From Emergencia sp. 1XD21-10 (GTDB lineage Bacteria > Bacillota > Clostridia > Peptostreptococcales > Anaerovoracaceae), in the NCBI RefSeq assembly GCF_009936045.1, contig NZ_QWEQ01000007.1, positions 1-64,000 on the forward strand: a stretch of 64,000 nt of DNA, given 5' to 3'. Shown here in pieces: positions 51,264 through 60,057 of the stretch. The position numbers and the translations under genes are program-made. Numbering within the stretch: the stretch's first letter is position 1; each line of letters begins with the position of its first letter. A model generated the notes under the pieces. The model was not told the DNA's origin. It did no database searches and worked only from the letters and a program-made list of their open reading frames with translations.

Positions 51264-51551
51264 TTAAAGAACGATTAATACCAGTTTCACTAGAAGATTT
51301 GCTACAATCTCGATGAGAAAGAACGCTAGAAGCACAGAAAAATCCAGCATGCCTGTGTTGATATTCAGCTTATAAAGAAGCTGTCTGCAAGGATTTACAA
51401 TAGGCTCCGTCAGCTTAGTTAAAAACTGATAAATCTTTCCTACGGCTGAATAAGGATTTGTTGCAAACCAACTCAGCAGTGCTCTTACGACAAGAGCCAT
51501 AGTTAAAATCTGTGCAAACCAGTAAATTGCTCTTATTAAAACAATAGCCAA
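51264..51551 (-). CDS. YggT family membrane protein
   Basis: 95 residues with two hydrophobic segments (IRAIYWFAQILTMALVVRAL and FSVLLAFFLIEIVANLLVKL). Between them is the family motif KLTEPIVNPCRQLL. YggT proteins are linked to osmotic or division-associated functions, not well defined. It sits 6 bp after sepF in the division cluster. Confidence 0.9.
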   Translation of the reverse strand: MAIVLIRAIYWFAQILTMALVVRALLSWFATNPYSAVGKIYQFLTKLTEPIVNPCRQLLYKLNINTGMLDFSVLLAFFLIEIVANLLVKLVLIVL

Positions 51552-51557
51552 ATTTAT

Positions 51558-52064
51558 TTACCTCCAGGGACTCTTTTCTTCCGCACCAAACTCAAAGGCG
51601 GTTCTATCATCAGAAGCGGCGGAAATACCTACGTTTTCTGGAGCAAAGATAAAAATATTGTTTGCTACTTTCTGCACATTTCCGTTAAGGGCATAAGTTG
51701 CACCACTCATAAAATCGAAAATCTTTCTTGCAACTTCTGTCTCTAATTTCTCTAAATTGATAATAATAGGTCTTCTGCCTTTCAGGCTGTCCACAAGTTT
51801 CGGACATTCTTCAAAAGCTTTTGGTTCGATGAGAACCAGTTTAAATGCGCTGGTACCTGTTACAGAGAAGCGCTTTTCGCTTGGTTTGGATTGAGAAACG
51901 CTCGACTTCTTCTCTGGCAGCACTGTTGTCTCACTTACAAAGGAACGTCTTGGCTCCTTTGCAAGCTTTTCTTTCGCTGCATTAACTTCTTCTTCTGTAA
52001 TCATTTCATCGTCATCTAATTCTTCGATTCCGATTACCTTCTTGATTGAATCTGCAAAACCCAT
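51558..52064 (-). CDS. sepF: cell division protein SepF
   Basis: 168 residues. It has an N-terminal amphipathic membrane anchor (MGFADSIKKVIGIEE), an acidic/Ser linker, then the SepF core (LVDSLKGRRPIIINLEKLET, IFDFMSGATYALNGNVQKV, IFIFAPENVGIS). SepF tethers and bundles FtsZ at the division site. Standard position between yggS and yggT. Confidence 0.93.
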   Translation of the reverse strand: MGFADSIKKVIGIEELDDDEMITEEEVNAAKEKLAKEPRRSFVSETTVLPEKKSSVSQSKPSEKRFSVTGTSAFKLVLIEPKAFEECPKLVDSLKGRRPIIINLEKLETEVARKIFDFMSGATYALNGNVQKVANNIFIFAPENVGISAASDDRTAFEFGAEEKSPWR

Positions 52065-52095
52065 ATTGTTTTCCTCCTAAATTATATTTGTTTTA

Positions 52096-52800
52096 TTATT
52101 TTTCTTCACTTCGATAGTCACGATACCCGAAAATGGCAGTCCCGACTCTGATTAAATTCGAACCCTCTTCTATGGCTACTTCAAAGTCATTGGTCATGCC
52201 CATAGACAAATACTGGAAGTCAATTCTCCCTTCCTGGCTACCTGCGTACTTATCATAAATTTGCTTTACTTCTGAAAAGTATGCCCTTGCATCATTTGGA
52301 TCCTCTTCATAAGGGGCAATACACATCAGGCCCCTAATTCTGATATTCGGGCACTGATTAGCAATGTCTAGAATCAACTGATCCGTTTCTTCGGTAGTGA
52401 TGCCAAATTTGGATTCTTCTTCGGCAGAGTTGACCTGTACTAGAATATCCATAGTCAAATTGTGCTGCGCTGCCCGCTTGTCAATTTCTCTGGCAAGCTT
52501 TAGTGAATCCACGGAATGAATCATGGACACCTTATCAATAATATATTTTACTTTATTTGTCTGTAAATGTCCAATCAAATGCCAGCGAACAGGTTTTACT
52601 TTTTCATATTTGTCCATGATTTCCTGAACTTTATTCTCACCGATATCTGTAATACCTGCATCGATAGCCTCATTGATTTCGTCTGCTCCATGCAGCTTGG
52701 TAACTGCCACCAGCAGCACATCACTTCCACTTCTGCCGGATTTTTCGGCCGCAGCTGTCTTCAGCTCCTGAATATACTCGATATTTGACTTGATCGACAT
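52096..52800 (-). CDS. YggS/PLPBP family pyridoxal-phosphate homeostasis protein
   Basis: 234 residues, alanine-racemase-like TIM barrel. It has VLLVAVTKLH (PLP-binding Lys), GENKVQEIMDKY, RWHLIGHLQTNKVKYI and LSMGMTNDFEVAIEEGSNLI ending RVGTAIFG. Binds PLP and buffers vitamin B6. No enzymatic activity is known. Neighbour of sepF as usual. Confidence 0.94.
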   Translation of the reverse strand: MSIKSNIEYIQELKTAAAEKSGRSGSDVLLVAVTKLHGADEINEAIDAGITDIGENKVQEIMDKYEKVKPVRWHLIGHLQTNKVKYIIDKVSMIHSVDSLKLAREIDKRAAQHNLTMDILVQVNSAEEESKFGITTEETDQLILDIANQCPNIRIRGLMCIAPYEEDPNDARAYFSEVKQIYDKYAGSQEGRIDFQYLSMGMTNDFEVAIEEGSNLIRVGTAIFGYRDYRSEEK

Positions 52801-52830
52801 ATTTTAAGCACCTGCCTTTGTTTAAGTTTT

Positions 52831-53814
52831 TTAATTTTTTGGCTCTTTCAGCACTTCATCGTAGATTTCTACAGTATCGTACCGTTTGCCTGTTTCTGCG
52901 TCGTCAAAGAATGTGTCAGCTACCAGTGAGCGAACACCGTCAGTCGCATACACTTTTATTGGCACAAAGTCAGAGCCGCTGGTCTTCTTTTTAACAAAAA
53001 CCCCCAGCTGTCCATTTTCCTTGGTGATGCTGCTGTTTTCGACAAGAAGCCCTCTCTCCTCATAAGTAACCAGTGTCACCGGACATGCACGCATCTGCAT
53101 GTATTTTTCGTAGTAATTGCTGCATGCCAATATAACTCTGGTATGTTCGCCATCTACATCTGCTGTTACGCTGTGCACCTCTGCGTCTACAGTTCCATCT
53201 TCAAATTCGACTATGACATCTTGTCCGGTTTTGTAACGTGCCCCATGGTCTTTAGGTACGAAAGTCACGATATACCACTTAGTTCTATCAACAACTTTAA
53301 AAACCGGCTCTCCTCTTACAACTGTATCTCTTTGCAAGTTCTGCACGCTGTCCTGACTCAACTTGCTGTAGTAGCTATATCCGCCGTTTTTCATATTGTT
53401 CGGGCGAATACGTCTTTCGTAGCCATCGGCGTAATAGCTGATAACGCCGCCCTTTGTAGCCGCATAATCACTGGTGAGAATTGCATCGTCTCCCAGCCTG
53501 TCCACAATCTGCGAAAACTTATCATCAATTTCACCATCCGCCCCTCCGGTTATTTCCATCACTGTAGTGCCTTTGCGCACCAAGGTGCCGTTATCAATAT
53601 ACCGATTGGCGGTACCTGTTGTCCCTGCGGTATAAACCTGTTCGTTGCGAACCAGATATCCGGTCACCTCATCGGCGACCTTAAGCTCGCCGTATTCAAC
53701 GATATAAGAAGACACCAGCGCCCCTGTTACTGATGGTACAATGTAGATAATCACATACAGCAAAATCAGCGCCAGCATAAATAATACAATTGGACTTTTT
53801 CTAATCTTTTTCAT
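52831..53814 (-). CDS. HlyD-like membrane-anchored protein of the sepF cluster
   Basis: 327 residues. One N-terminal transmembrane helix (IVLFMLALILLYVIIYIVP) precedes an extracytoplasmic part. A biotinyl/lipoyl-like barrel with YGELKVADEVTGYLVRNEQV and later YIVTFVPKDHGARYKTGQDV is in the style of HlyD/RND adaptors, but with little coiled coil. Such HlyD-domain proteins regularly precede yggS-sepF in Clostridia, suggesting an envelope or division role rather than drug efflux. Function unproven. 14 bp after trmD. Confidence 0.75.
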   Translation of the reverse strand: MKKIRKSPIVLFMLALILLYVIIYIVPSVTGALVSSYIVEYGELKVADEVTGYLVRNEQVYTAGTTGTANRYIDNGTLVRKGTTVMEITGGADGEIDDKFSQIVDRLGDDAILTSDYAATKGGVISYYADGYERRIRPNNMKNGGYSYYSKLSQDSVQNLQRDTVVRGEPVFKVVDRTKWYIVTFVPKDHGARYKTGQDVIVEFEDGTVDAEVHSVTADVDGEHTRVILACSNYYEKYMQMRACPVTLVTYEERGLLVENSSITKENGQLGVFVKKKTSGSDFVPIKVYATDGVRSLVADTFFDDAETGKRYDTVEIYDEVLKEPKN

Positions 53815-53828
53815 AAAAATATTTTACA

Positions 53829-54572
53829 TCATTTCAGTATTTTTTCCAATACCTTTCGTTCATCTTTTGTCAAATCTTCACGGTTTCTCACAAATTTTTC
53901 AAATAAATCGGGACGAACTTCCTTTGTCAGCCGGAGCGCCTCTTCAAATCTCCACAAATCGATTAATTTGTGATTGCCGCTGAGTAAAATTTCCGGCACC
54001 TCCATGCCTCGATAGTCTCTCGGTTTGGTATACTGGGGATACTCTAAAAGCCCGCTGTAAATAGATTCTTCTGTTGCGGATCCTTCCCGTGGTAAAACAC
54101 CCGGTACCAGTCTGGCGACAGAATCCATCAGCACCATAGCTGCCAGTTCCCCACCAGTCAGTACATAATCACCGATAGAAACCTCCTCCATCTGCCAGTA
54201 ATCCAGCACCCGCTGGTCGACTCCCTCGTAATGACCGCAAAGGATGGTAATTTCTTTTTCAGCTGCAAGTTCTTCAATTTTTGTCTGATCCAGCACCTTG
54301 CCGCGAGGCGACATGTAGAGCAGCTTCTTTTTGTCTCTATCTTTATCTGCGTCGATATGTTCTAATGCGCCAAAGATGGGGTCTGCCAGCATCAGAAGCC
54401 CTGGACCTCCGCCGAAGGTATAATCATCTGCTTTCTTATGCTTATCCTGACTGAAATCACGGATATTGATGAACCGAAATTCCAAAATACCCTTTTCGCA
54501 GGCTCTTCCAAGTATGCTTCCCGTTACAGCAGAAAACATTTCAGGAAACAGCGTCAATACATTGATTTTCAT
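53829..54572 (-). CDS. trmD: tRNA (guanine-N1-)-methyltransferase
   Basis: 247 residues. Makes m1G37 in tRNAs using AdoMet. It has MKINVLTLFPEMFSAVTGSI, DDYTFGGGPGLLM, the trefoil-knot region LCGHYEGVDQRVLDY and IGDYVLTGGELAAMVLMDSV, and RDYRGMEVPEILLSGNH. Overlaps rimM by 1 bp. rplS, which usually follows trmD, is absent; the HlyD-like gene takes its place. Confidence 0.97.
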   Translation of the reverse strand: MKINVLTLFPEMFSAVTGSILGRACEKGILEFRFINIRDFSQDKHKKADDYTFGGGPGLLMLADPIFGALEHIDADKDRDKKKLLYMSPRGKVLDQTKIEELAAEKEITILCGHYEGVDQRVLDYWQMEEVSIGDYVLTGGELAAMVLMDSVARLVPGVLPREGSATEESIYSGLLEYPQYTKPRDYRGMEVPEILLSGNHKLIDLWRFEEALRLTKEVRPDLFEKFVRNREDLTKDERKVLEKILK

Positions 54573-55069
54573 TACGGAATCATCCCCTCTATCAGATGTA
54601 CAGAAATAACGCCCTCTTTCAGATTCACTTCCTTGATGAACTCGCTGACCGCTGGAATCATAATCTGACCGCCGCCGGCAAGCTCCACCACGTAGACATC
54701 CTGACTAGAAGGCTGCAGAACGTCCTTCAGCTTTCCCAGCTGCTTCCCACTGTCCGCATCCTCTACTGCAAGGCCTATCAAATCTCTTATATAAAAGGTA
54801 TTCTCCGGCAGCTCTAACAGGTCATCTTCTGTGATATAAACGTCCTTTGTCTTCAGCGATTCGGCTGCGTTTCTGTCGTTTATACCAGAAAGCTTCAAAA
54901 TCACCATGTGCTGCTGATACCTGACTTTTTCAATTTCATATTCTTTATCATCGACGATAATTCGAGTCAATTCCTCGTAGCGCTCTTTGTAACCGGAGTA
55001 ATTATAGACTTTAACTTCTCCGCGAAGCGCTACCGCATTAACGACACGTCCGATTTTAATTTTTTCCAT
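54572..55069 (-). CDS. rimM: 16S rRNA processing/assembly factor RimM
   Basis: 165 residues. The N-terminal RimM barrel (KIGRVVNAVALRGEVKVYNY) and C-terminal PRC barrel (FYIRDLIGLAVEDADSGKQL, DVYVVELAGGGQIMIPAVSE) are complete. Assists maturation of the 30S head with S19. Coupled to trmD. A hairpin lies in the 75-bp gap upstream. Confidence 0.95.
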   Translation of the reverse strand: MEKIKIGRVVNAVALRGEVKVYNYSGYKERYEELTRIIVDDKEYEIEKVRYQQHMVILKLSGINDRNAAESLKTKDVYITEDDLLELPENTFYIRDLIGLAVEDADSGKQLGKLKDVLQPSSQDVYVVELAGGGQIMIPAVSEFIKEVNLKEGVISVHLIEGMIP

Positions 55070-55090
55070 TTTTCTCCTAATACTATTTCA

Positions 55091-55127
55091 GGCACATGAA
55101 AATACCTGACAGGTAAATCCATGTGCC
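55091..55127 (-). other. hairpin in the khpA-rimM intercistronic gap
   Basis: Minus-strand outer stem GGCACATG / CATGTGCC with an inner ACCT-GTC-AGGT stem, about 20 bp upstream of rimM and without a T-run. It could be an mRNA-processing or stabilising element within the ribosomal operon. Confidence 0.5.
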
Positions 55128-55144
55128 CGATTTTGTCAGCAATA

Positions 55145-55384
55145 TTATTCGTCTTCTGAAACGATTTCTACTACTACTTTCTTGTTCTGCTTTGTGGCGG
55201 CAGCCTTGACAACAGTGCGGAGCGCCTTGGCAATTCTTCCCTGTTTGCCAATAATTTTCCCCATATCATCAGCTGCAACCTGAAGCTGCAAAACACTGCC
55301 CTGATCGTCCTTTGTTTCTGTCACTACAACAGAATCCGGATGTTCAACCAGCGATTTTGCAATTGATTCAACTAATTTAGTCAC
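55145..55384 (-). CDS. khpA: KH-domain RNA-binding protein KhpA (YlqC)
   Basis: 79 residues, one KH domain with VAADDMGKIIGKQGRIAKAL, the canonical GxxG loop (GKQG). KhpA acts with KhpB in RNA binding and division/elongation control in Firmicutes. Standard place between rpsP and rimM. Confidence 0.94.
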   Translation of the reverse strand: MTKLVESIAKSLVEHPDSVVVTETKDDQGSVLQLQVAADDMGKIIGKQGRIAKALRTVVKAAATKQNKKVVVEIVSEDE

Positions 55385-55401
55385 GTCGTCTCACCGCTTT
55401 C

Positions 55402-55644
55402 TTATTCAATGATGCCAGACTTCTTAAACAGGCCTTTTACAACATCTGTAGGCTGCGCACCGTTGGATAACCAAGTCTTTGCTTTTTCATCATCGATTTT
55501 GATTGTAGGTGGCTCTGTCAGAGGATTGTAGTAACCAATTTCTTCGATAAATTTACCGTCTCTAGCTCTGCGAGAGTCAGCAACAACCACTCTATAGAAA
55601 GGTTTCTTGTGTGCACCCATTCTCTTTAATCTGATTTTTACCAT
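55402..55644 (-). CDS. rpsP: 30S ribosomal protein S16
   Basis: 80 residues: [20 protein letters not shown], then [20 protein letters not shown], typical S16. Good AGGAGG ribosome site. Between ffh and khpA. Confidence 0.97.
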   Translation of the reverse strand: MVKIRLKRMGAHKKPFYRVVVADSRRARDGKFIEEIGYYNPLTEPPTIKIDDEKAKTWLSNGAQPTDVVKGLFKKSGIIE

Positions 55645-55691
55645 TTTCTGTTCCTCCTTTTATGATAATTCTTTTGCTTTTATGTCAGAGT

Positions 55692-57032
55692 TTAAAATAA
55701 ACCTCTAAATAACTTATTTTTCTTCATGGCTTTCGGGTTTGAAAGCTGTTTTACCATCTTCTTCATTTCTTCGTAACGCTTAATCAGGTTGTTAATCTTG
55801 CTAACCGGCTGTCCGCAGCCTGCTGCAATTCTCTTTCTCCTGCTGGCGTTTAAAATATTTGGATTCTGTCTTTCCTCAATCGTCATAGACTGTATGATGG
55901 CTTCCATCTGACGGAATTCCTTCTCACTTTCTTCAAGGTCCACGCCTTTCATCTGAGCTGCACTTACACCCGGCATCATCTCCAAGATTTTGCCAATGCC
56001 GCCCATATTTTTAACCTGCCCCATCTGATCCAGAAAATCCTCTAAGGTAAACTGATTTTTCTTCAGTCTCTCTTCCAGTTTCTCAGCTTTTTCCTGGTCA
56101 AAAGCCTGCTCTGCTTTCTCAATAAGTGAAAGCATATCACCCATACCCAGAATTCGGCTCGCCATTCGTTCCGGATGGAACGGCTCCAGCGCGTCGAATT
56201 TTTCGCCCACGCCCATGAACTTAATCGGCTTGCCGGTTACTTTCTTTGCAGAAAGGGCTGCACCACCGCGAGAATCGCCATCCATCTTGGTCATGACAAT
56301 TCCATCTACACCCAGCTTTTCGTTAAAACCTTCAGCTACGTTAACTGCATCCTGACCGGTCAGCGCATCTACTACCAGTAAAATCTCATGAGGTTTCACT
56401 TCGCCTTTGATGTCCACAAGCTCATCCATCAGCGCCTGGTCAATCTGCAGACGACCTGCGGTATCGACAATGAGGACATCGAAACCTTTTTTTTCGGCCT
56501 CTTTCTTTGCTGCCAGCGCAATCTTTGCAGGTTCCTTACTGTCACGCATGGTGAATACCGGCGTATTCACTGATTTTCCTACAACCTCCAGCTGGTCGAT
56601 TGCGGCCGGTCTGTAAATGTCACATGCACACATCATCGGTTTTTTACCATGCTGTTTCAGATAGTTTGCCAGTTTTCCGCAGGTGGTAGTTTTACCCGTA
56701 CCTTGCAGACCAACCATCATGATGGTAGTAAAACCCGATGGCGAATAGGTCAGCTTGCTGCCGGTTCCTCCCATCAGTTCCACAAGTTCCTGATTGACTA
56801 TCTTAATAATCTGCTGCGCCGGCGTAAGACTTTCCAGCACTTCGGTGCCCAGACACTTTTCTTTTACATCGTTTACGAAGCCTTTTACAACCTTGAAGTT
56901 GACATCTGCCTCCAGCAGCGCCAGCTTCACTTCCCGCATTGCATCGTTTATATCAGCTTCTGTCAGGACTCCCTTGCCCTTCAGCTTCTTAAACGCATTC
57001 TGTAATTTATCCGATAAACTCTCAAATGCCAT
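55692..57032 (-). CDS. ffh: signal recognition particle protein Ffh
   Basis: 446 residues. The NG GTPase domain has MVGLQGTGKTTTCGKLA, VDTAGRLQID and TKMDGDSRGGAAL. The M domain has LEEFLD-type helices, the signal-peptide groove and the RNA-binding stretch SRRKRIAAGCGQPVSKINNL. Forms SRP with 4.5S/6S RNA. Follows ylxM by 3 bp. ftsY is not adjacent. Confidence 0.97.
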   Translation of the reverse strand: MAFESLSDKLQNAFKKLKGKGVLTEADINDAMREVKLALLEADVNFKVVKGFVNDVKEKCLGTEVLESLTPAQQIIKIVNQELVELMGGTGSKLTYSPSGFTTIMMVGLQGTGKTTTCGKLANYLKQHGKKPMMCACDIYRPAAIDQLEVVGKSVNTPVFTMRDSKEPAKIALAAKKEAEKKGFDVLIVDTAGRLQIDQALMDELVDIKGEVKPHEILLVVDALTGQDAVNVAEGFNEKLGVDGIVMTKMDGDSRGGAALSAKKVTGKPIKFMGVGEKFDALEPFHPERMASRILGMGDMLSLIEKAEQAFDQEKAEKLEERLKKNQFTLEDFLDQMGQVKNMGGIGKILEMMPGVSAAQMKGVDLEESEKEFRQMEAIIQSMTIEERQNPNILNASRRKRIAAGCGQPVSKINNLIKRYEEMKKMVKQLSNPKAMKKNKLFRGLF

Positions 57033-57035
57033 TTC

Positions 57036-57395
57036 TTAAGCATCCTCCAAACTGTTAATAACAGACTTAATCTCTTCTAATTTTTCAACCAAATCCGTCT
57101 GCTTCCGATACTTCACTGTCAAGTCACAAATCATCTGGTCAATACGGACGATTGCCTCGCTGGATCTCATAAATTTGCTAACCAGTCCCAGCTTATCCTC
57201 GTACTCTCTGAGGGATTTCTCCGCTGTCTTCAAGGAGTCGTAAACGGCAGCTCTCGATATGCCAAACTCCTCTGCAATCTCTGCTAATGAGAAATTTTCT
57301 TCATGATAAAGGCGCATTACATCCTGTTTGCGCTTTGTAAGAAGCTGTCCGTAAAAATCATATAAAAGACTAGCTTCTGTAATCTTATCTATCAT
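57036..57395 (-). CDS. ylxM: YlxM family SRP-associated helix-turn-helix protein
   Basis: 119 residues. MIDKITEASLLYDFYGQLLT is followed by a sigma-70 region 4-like HTH (FSLAEIAEEFGISRAAVYDS) and a helical tail. YlxM binds SRP components in streptococci. It precedes ffh in most Firmicutes. The ATG at 57395 follows AAGGA. A promoter lies 66 bp upstream. Confidence 0.93.
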   Translation of the reverse strand: MIDKITEASLLYDFYGQLLTKRKQDVMRLYHEENFSLAEIAEEFGISRAAVYDSLKTAEKSLREYEDKLGLVSKFMRSSEAIVRIDQMICDLTVKYRKQTDLVEKLEEIKSVINSLEDA

Positions 57396-57431
57396 TCCTT
57401 CCCCTCTTTTTGAGATGAAAATCCAGTCAAA

Positions 57432-57505
57432 TGTCAAGGCTGATTCCTTAACACCGTATTACTTTACCATATCAGGCACCGGGTGTCAAGGGTTTTTCCT
57501 TGACA
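57432..57505 (-). promoter_or_regulatory. promoter of the ylxM-ffh operon with CCTTGACA repeats
   Basis: TTGACA (57484-57489), 17 bp, TAAAGT (57461-57466) on the minus strand. An exact inverted repeat TGTCAAGG-6-CCTTGACA (57484-57491, 57498-57505) covers the -35, and a third TGTCAAGG lies at 57432-57439 in the leader. The repeats may be an operator or simply alternative -35 elements. Confidence 0.65.
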
Positions 57506-57549
57506 TTAAATTTTATTTTTTGCCCCTAGACATCTACATGCTGCAGTCT

Positions 57550-58359
57550 CTACGCCGCTGCGCCGAACCACAAGTCCAGCGTTCTTTCAATCATCAGAGA
57601 ATCAATGTGATTCTCCGCATCGTCAAAGGTCAAAATCAGGTTTACACCTGGAACTATACCATCTCTAATATAGTCTGCAATACGAAAAAGCGCCTGTTTT
57701 AGATACTCCATATCTGTAATCAGTCCAAGGTGTTCCCAGTAGATGATTCTTCCTGTTCTCGGGTCTATAACTTTAAAGTCTGGTGCTTTCTTATACCCAT
57801 TAATATATGTAACTTCTTCATAGCGATACTGCAGGCCTCGTGCTGCTACTGCATTGGCAATAATAACCTCTGATTTAGAGCGCACTTTATCGCCTTTTTT
57901 TGTAGAATTCAAAAGGTTCTCCGACCTGCTTGTTGACTTTACGTAAAACTCACTTCCCCATCTATCCAAGTTAAATACCCCCGCTGTATCAAAGCAAGAC
58001 TGTGGCAAACTTTGATATGCCTTCGGAAACTGTTTCTGCAAAACATTGGGGTCAATGGACTGATAACCATTTAAAAACTTTTCCATCAAGGAAATATTAG
58101 ACTCCATCGCCTGAATCGCTTTACGCAGGTAATACTTCTTCTGTAGAAGCTGCACCTGTGGATTAATTTCCTTTCCCAAGTACACACTTCTCTTTTTTCC
58201 GCGGAAGTTAATAACCTTCGTATAATACTTTACTCCGTTTTTCTCACTGGCATATAAAGAGCCCTTCGGCAATTTTTTCAATTGCTCTTTATACCGCTTC
58301 AATGTATTTTTTTGTAAATTCAAATCTCGCTTCACACATTCCTGACTATTAAACAACAC
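57550..58359 (-). CDS. PD-(D/E)XK nuclease-like protein of unknown function
   Basis: 269 residues from a GTG preceded by AGAGGTG; an upstream TTG lacks a site. The N-terminal third is a Lys-rich, probably helical/coiled region (about 10-100), with YYTKVINFRGKKRSVYLG between. The C-terminal half has KVRSKSEVIIANAVAARGL (Glu164), YKKAPDFKVIDPRTG (Asp194) and IIYWEHLGLI (Glu209), the spacing of a PD-(D/E)XK-type fold, though the last pair reads W-E-H rather than E-x-K. No partner genes are seen. Function unknown; DNA cleavage or an inactive DNA-binding fold are both possible. Confidence 0.7.
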   Translation of the reverse strand: MLFNSQECVKRDLNLQKNTLKRYKEQLKKLPKGSLYASEKNGVKYYTKVINFRGKKRSVYLGKEINPQVQLLQKKYYLRKAIQAMESNISLMEKFLNGYQSIDPNVLQKQFPKAYQSLPQSCFDTAGVFNLDRWGSEFYVKSTSRSENLLNSTKKGDKVRSKSEVIIANAVAARGLQYRYEEVTYINGYKKAPDFKVIDPRTGRIIYWEHLGLITDMEYLKQALFRIADYIRDGIVPGVNLILTFDDAENHIDSLMIERTLDLWFGAAA

Positions 58360-58381
58360 ATTACAACACCTCTCTTTCAAA

Positions 58382-58745
58382 GAAAAAATATTTTTGCAGA
58401 ACTCCTCCCTTTATTTTAGAAAAAAATGTAATACAAACTCCTTAACTTCTTAAAATTCCTTTCTCAAATGATAAATACTGCTCCTGAGCTTTGACCACTT
58501 CTACTTTTTGCCAAGAAAGGACGAAGTTCTCGTCTTCTTAAAAGAAAAATCCCGATATAAATCAGTTATTAGTCAATTTAACATATCGATTTTCCTTTTT
58601 TTGATTCTTATTTTACTTTTTTCTGTAAAACGATTTTTAATTTCGAAAATGTATGCAACTCTATTTTCATTATAAAGAATTCCGACATATTTTTCAACCA
58701 TTTTTTTACATATTTTACATATTTTTTATCATTATCACATTCCGC
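58382..58745. other. AT-rich noncoding stretch
   Basis: About 360 bp of very AT-rich sequence between the divergent PD-(D/E)XK-like gene and the flavoprotein gene. I see no coding frame, tRNA, or clear riboswitch. Only poly-T and poly-A runs and upstream promoter DNA are evident. Confidence 0.5.
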
Positions 58746-58748
58746 TTG

Positions 58749-58777
58749 TTGACGCATACCCCAAACTACGTTATAAT
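58749..58777 (+). promoter_or_regulatory. promoter of the flavoprotein gene
   Basis: TTGACG (58749-58754), 17-bp spacer, TATAAT (58772-58777), 36 bp before the start codon. Confidence 0.82.
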
Positions 58778-58813
58778 TTCTGTTAGACTAGAAGAGAAAG
58801 GATACTTCCCTTC

Positions 58814-60046
58814 ATGATTTACGATTGTATTATTGTCGGAGCTGGCGCATCAGGCCTGTTCTGCAGTGCCGCTTTTCCCACTGAAATAAACGGCCTGATT
58901 TTAGAAAAGACAAAAAAGCCCGGCACCAAACTGTTGATGAGCGGCGCTGGTCAGTGCAACATTACCCATAGCGGCTCCATCAAAAACTTTATTTCCATGT
59001 ACGGAAAAAACGGCAGCAAAATCAGAAGCTGCCTTTATAAATACAATAACCTGCATCTGCAGGATTTTTTGTGTAAAAACGATGTGCCCACCTGGGAACG
59101 GGAAGATGGAAAAATCTTTCCAAAATCTATGAGCGCAAAAGACATTCGCGATATGCTGCTTCGCAAAGGCCGTGAAAACGGATTTTCTATCCTGTACAAT
59201 TCATCGGTTACTTCTATTGTACAGCATAACAGTTTATGGCAGGTCTGCACAAATGCAGATTCTTACCTGTGTAAAAATCTGGTAATTGCTGCCGGTGGTT
59301 GCTCTTTCCCTCAAACCGGCTCTGATGGATCCATATTTAAAGTGTTGACAGAAAACCAAAAAGAAGATCAGCCGCGTCTTGATTTAGCACCCTTGCGCCC
59401 TGCTCTGACACCGGTCAATGTCGCTTCCTATCCCTACAGCAATTTATCTGGAATTTCCTTTAAAAATGCTGGTCTTTCCATCTGGCGAAATGGAAAGCTC
59501 TGTACGCGTGGAAACGGACCGCTGCTTTTCACTCATGAAAATTTTTCCGGTCCTTTAATTTTAAATTTTTCCAAAGTTATCACAAAAAACGACAAAATTG
59601 TGTTAAACTATTTATATCCAAGTGAAAAAACTGAGATTCTGGATAAAATAAATTATGTAATGCAAAACCGCAACAAACAGCTTATTCATTTGCTTGCAAA
59701 TGAACTAAAGCTGCCAAAAAGTTTTTTGAAAGAGGTCATCGCTGTGACCTGTGAGAAACCCAAAGCCATTGCAGAAAAGCTTACTGCAGACACTTTTACA
59801 GTCACCTCACCGGGAGGTTACCAAAAAGCCATGGTTACAGCAGGTGGCATTGCCCTTTCAGAAATAAACTGTAAAACCATGGAATGTAGCCGTTATCCAG
59901 GTCTTTTTATCATAGGTGAAGTCCTTGATATCGACGGTGCAACAGGAGGCTACAACTTACAATTCGCTTATTCCTCCGCCTGCGCCGCTTCTAATACAAT
60001 CAATTACACCCTGGAAAATCAGCTATTAAAGCTTAATAAGATTTAA
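58814..60046 (+). CDS. HI0933/BaiN-type FAD-dependent oxidoreductase
   Basis: 410 residues. N-terminal FAD Rossmann motif IIVGAGASGLFCSAAF, LMSGAGQCNITHSG (the HI0933 family signature), NLVIAAGGCSFPQTGSDGS and C-terminal DIDGATGGYNLQFAYSSA. The family contains BaiN, proposed for bile-acid dehydroxylation, and many uncharacterised flavoproteins, so a bile-acid role should not be assumed. It is followed 11 bp later by a secreted transglutaminase-like gene. Confidence 0.88.
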   Translation: MIYDCIIVGAGASGLFCSAAFPTEINGLILEKTKKPGTKLLMSGAGQCNITHSGSIKNFISMYGKNGSKIRSCLYKYNNLHLQDFLCKNDVPTWEREDGKIFPKSMSAKDIRDMLLRKGRENGFSILYNSSVTSIVQHNSLWQVCTNADSYLCKNLVIAAGGCSFPQTGSDGSIFKVLTENQKEDQPRLDLAPLRPALTPVNVASYPYSNLSGISFKNAGLSIWRNGKLCTRGNGPLLFTHENFSGPLILNFSKVITKNDKIVLNYLYPSEKTEILDKINYVMQNRNKQLIHLLANELKLPKSFLKEVIAVTCEKPKAIAEKLTADTFTVTSPGGYQKAMVTAGGIALSEINCKTMECSRYPGLFIIGEVLDIDGATGGYNLQFAYSSACAASNTINYTLENQLLKLNKI

Positions 60047-60057
60047 AGGAGGAAAAA

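Noticed and set aside
58814-60046. Assignment of the flavoprotein as a bile-acid dehydroxylation enzyme (BaiN)
   Set aside because: The HI0933 family is broad and no other bai genes are present.
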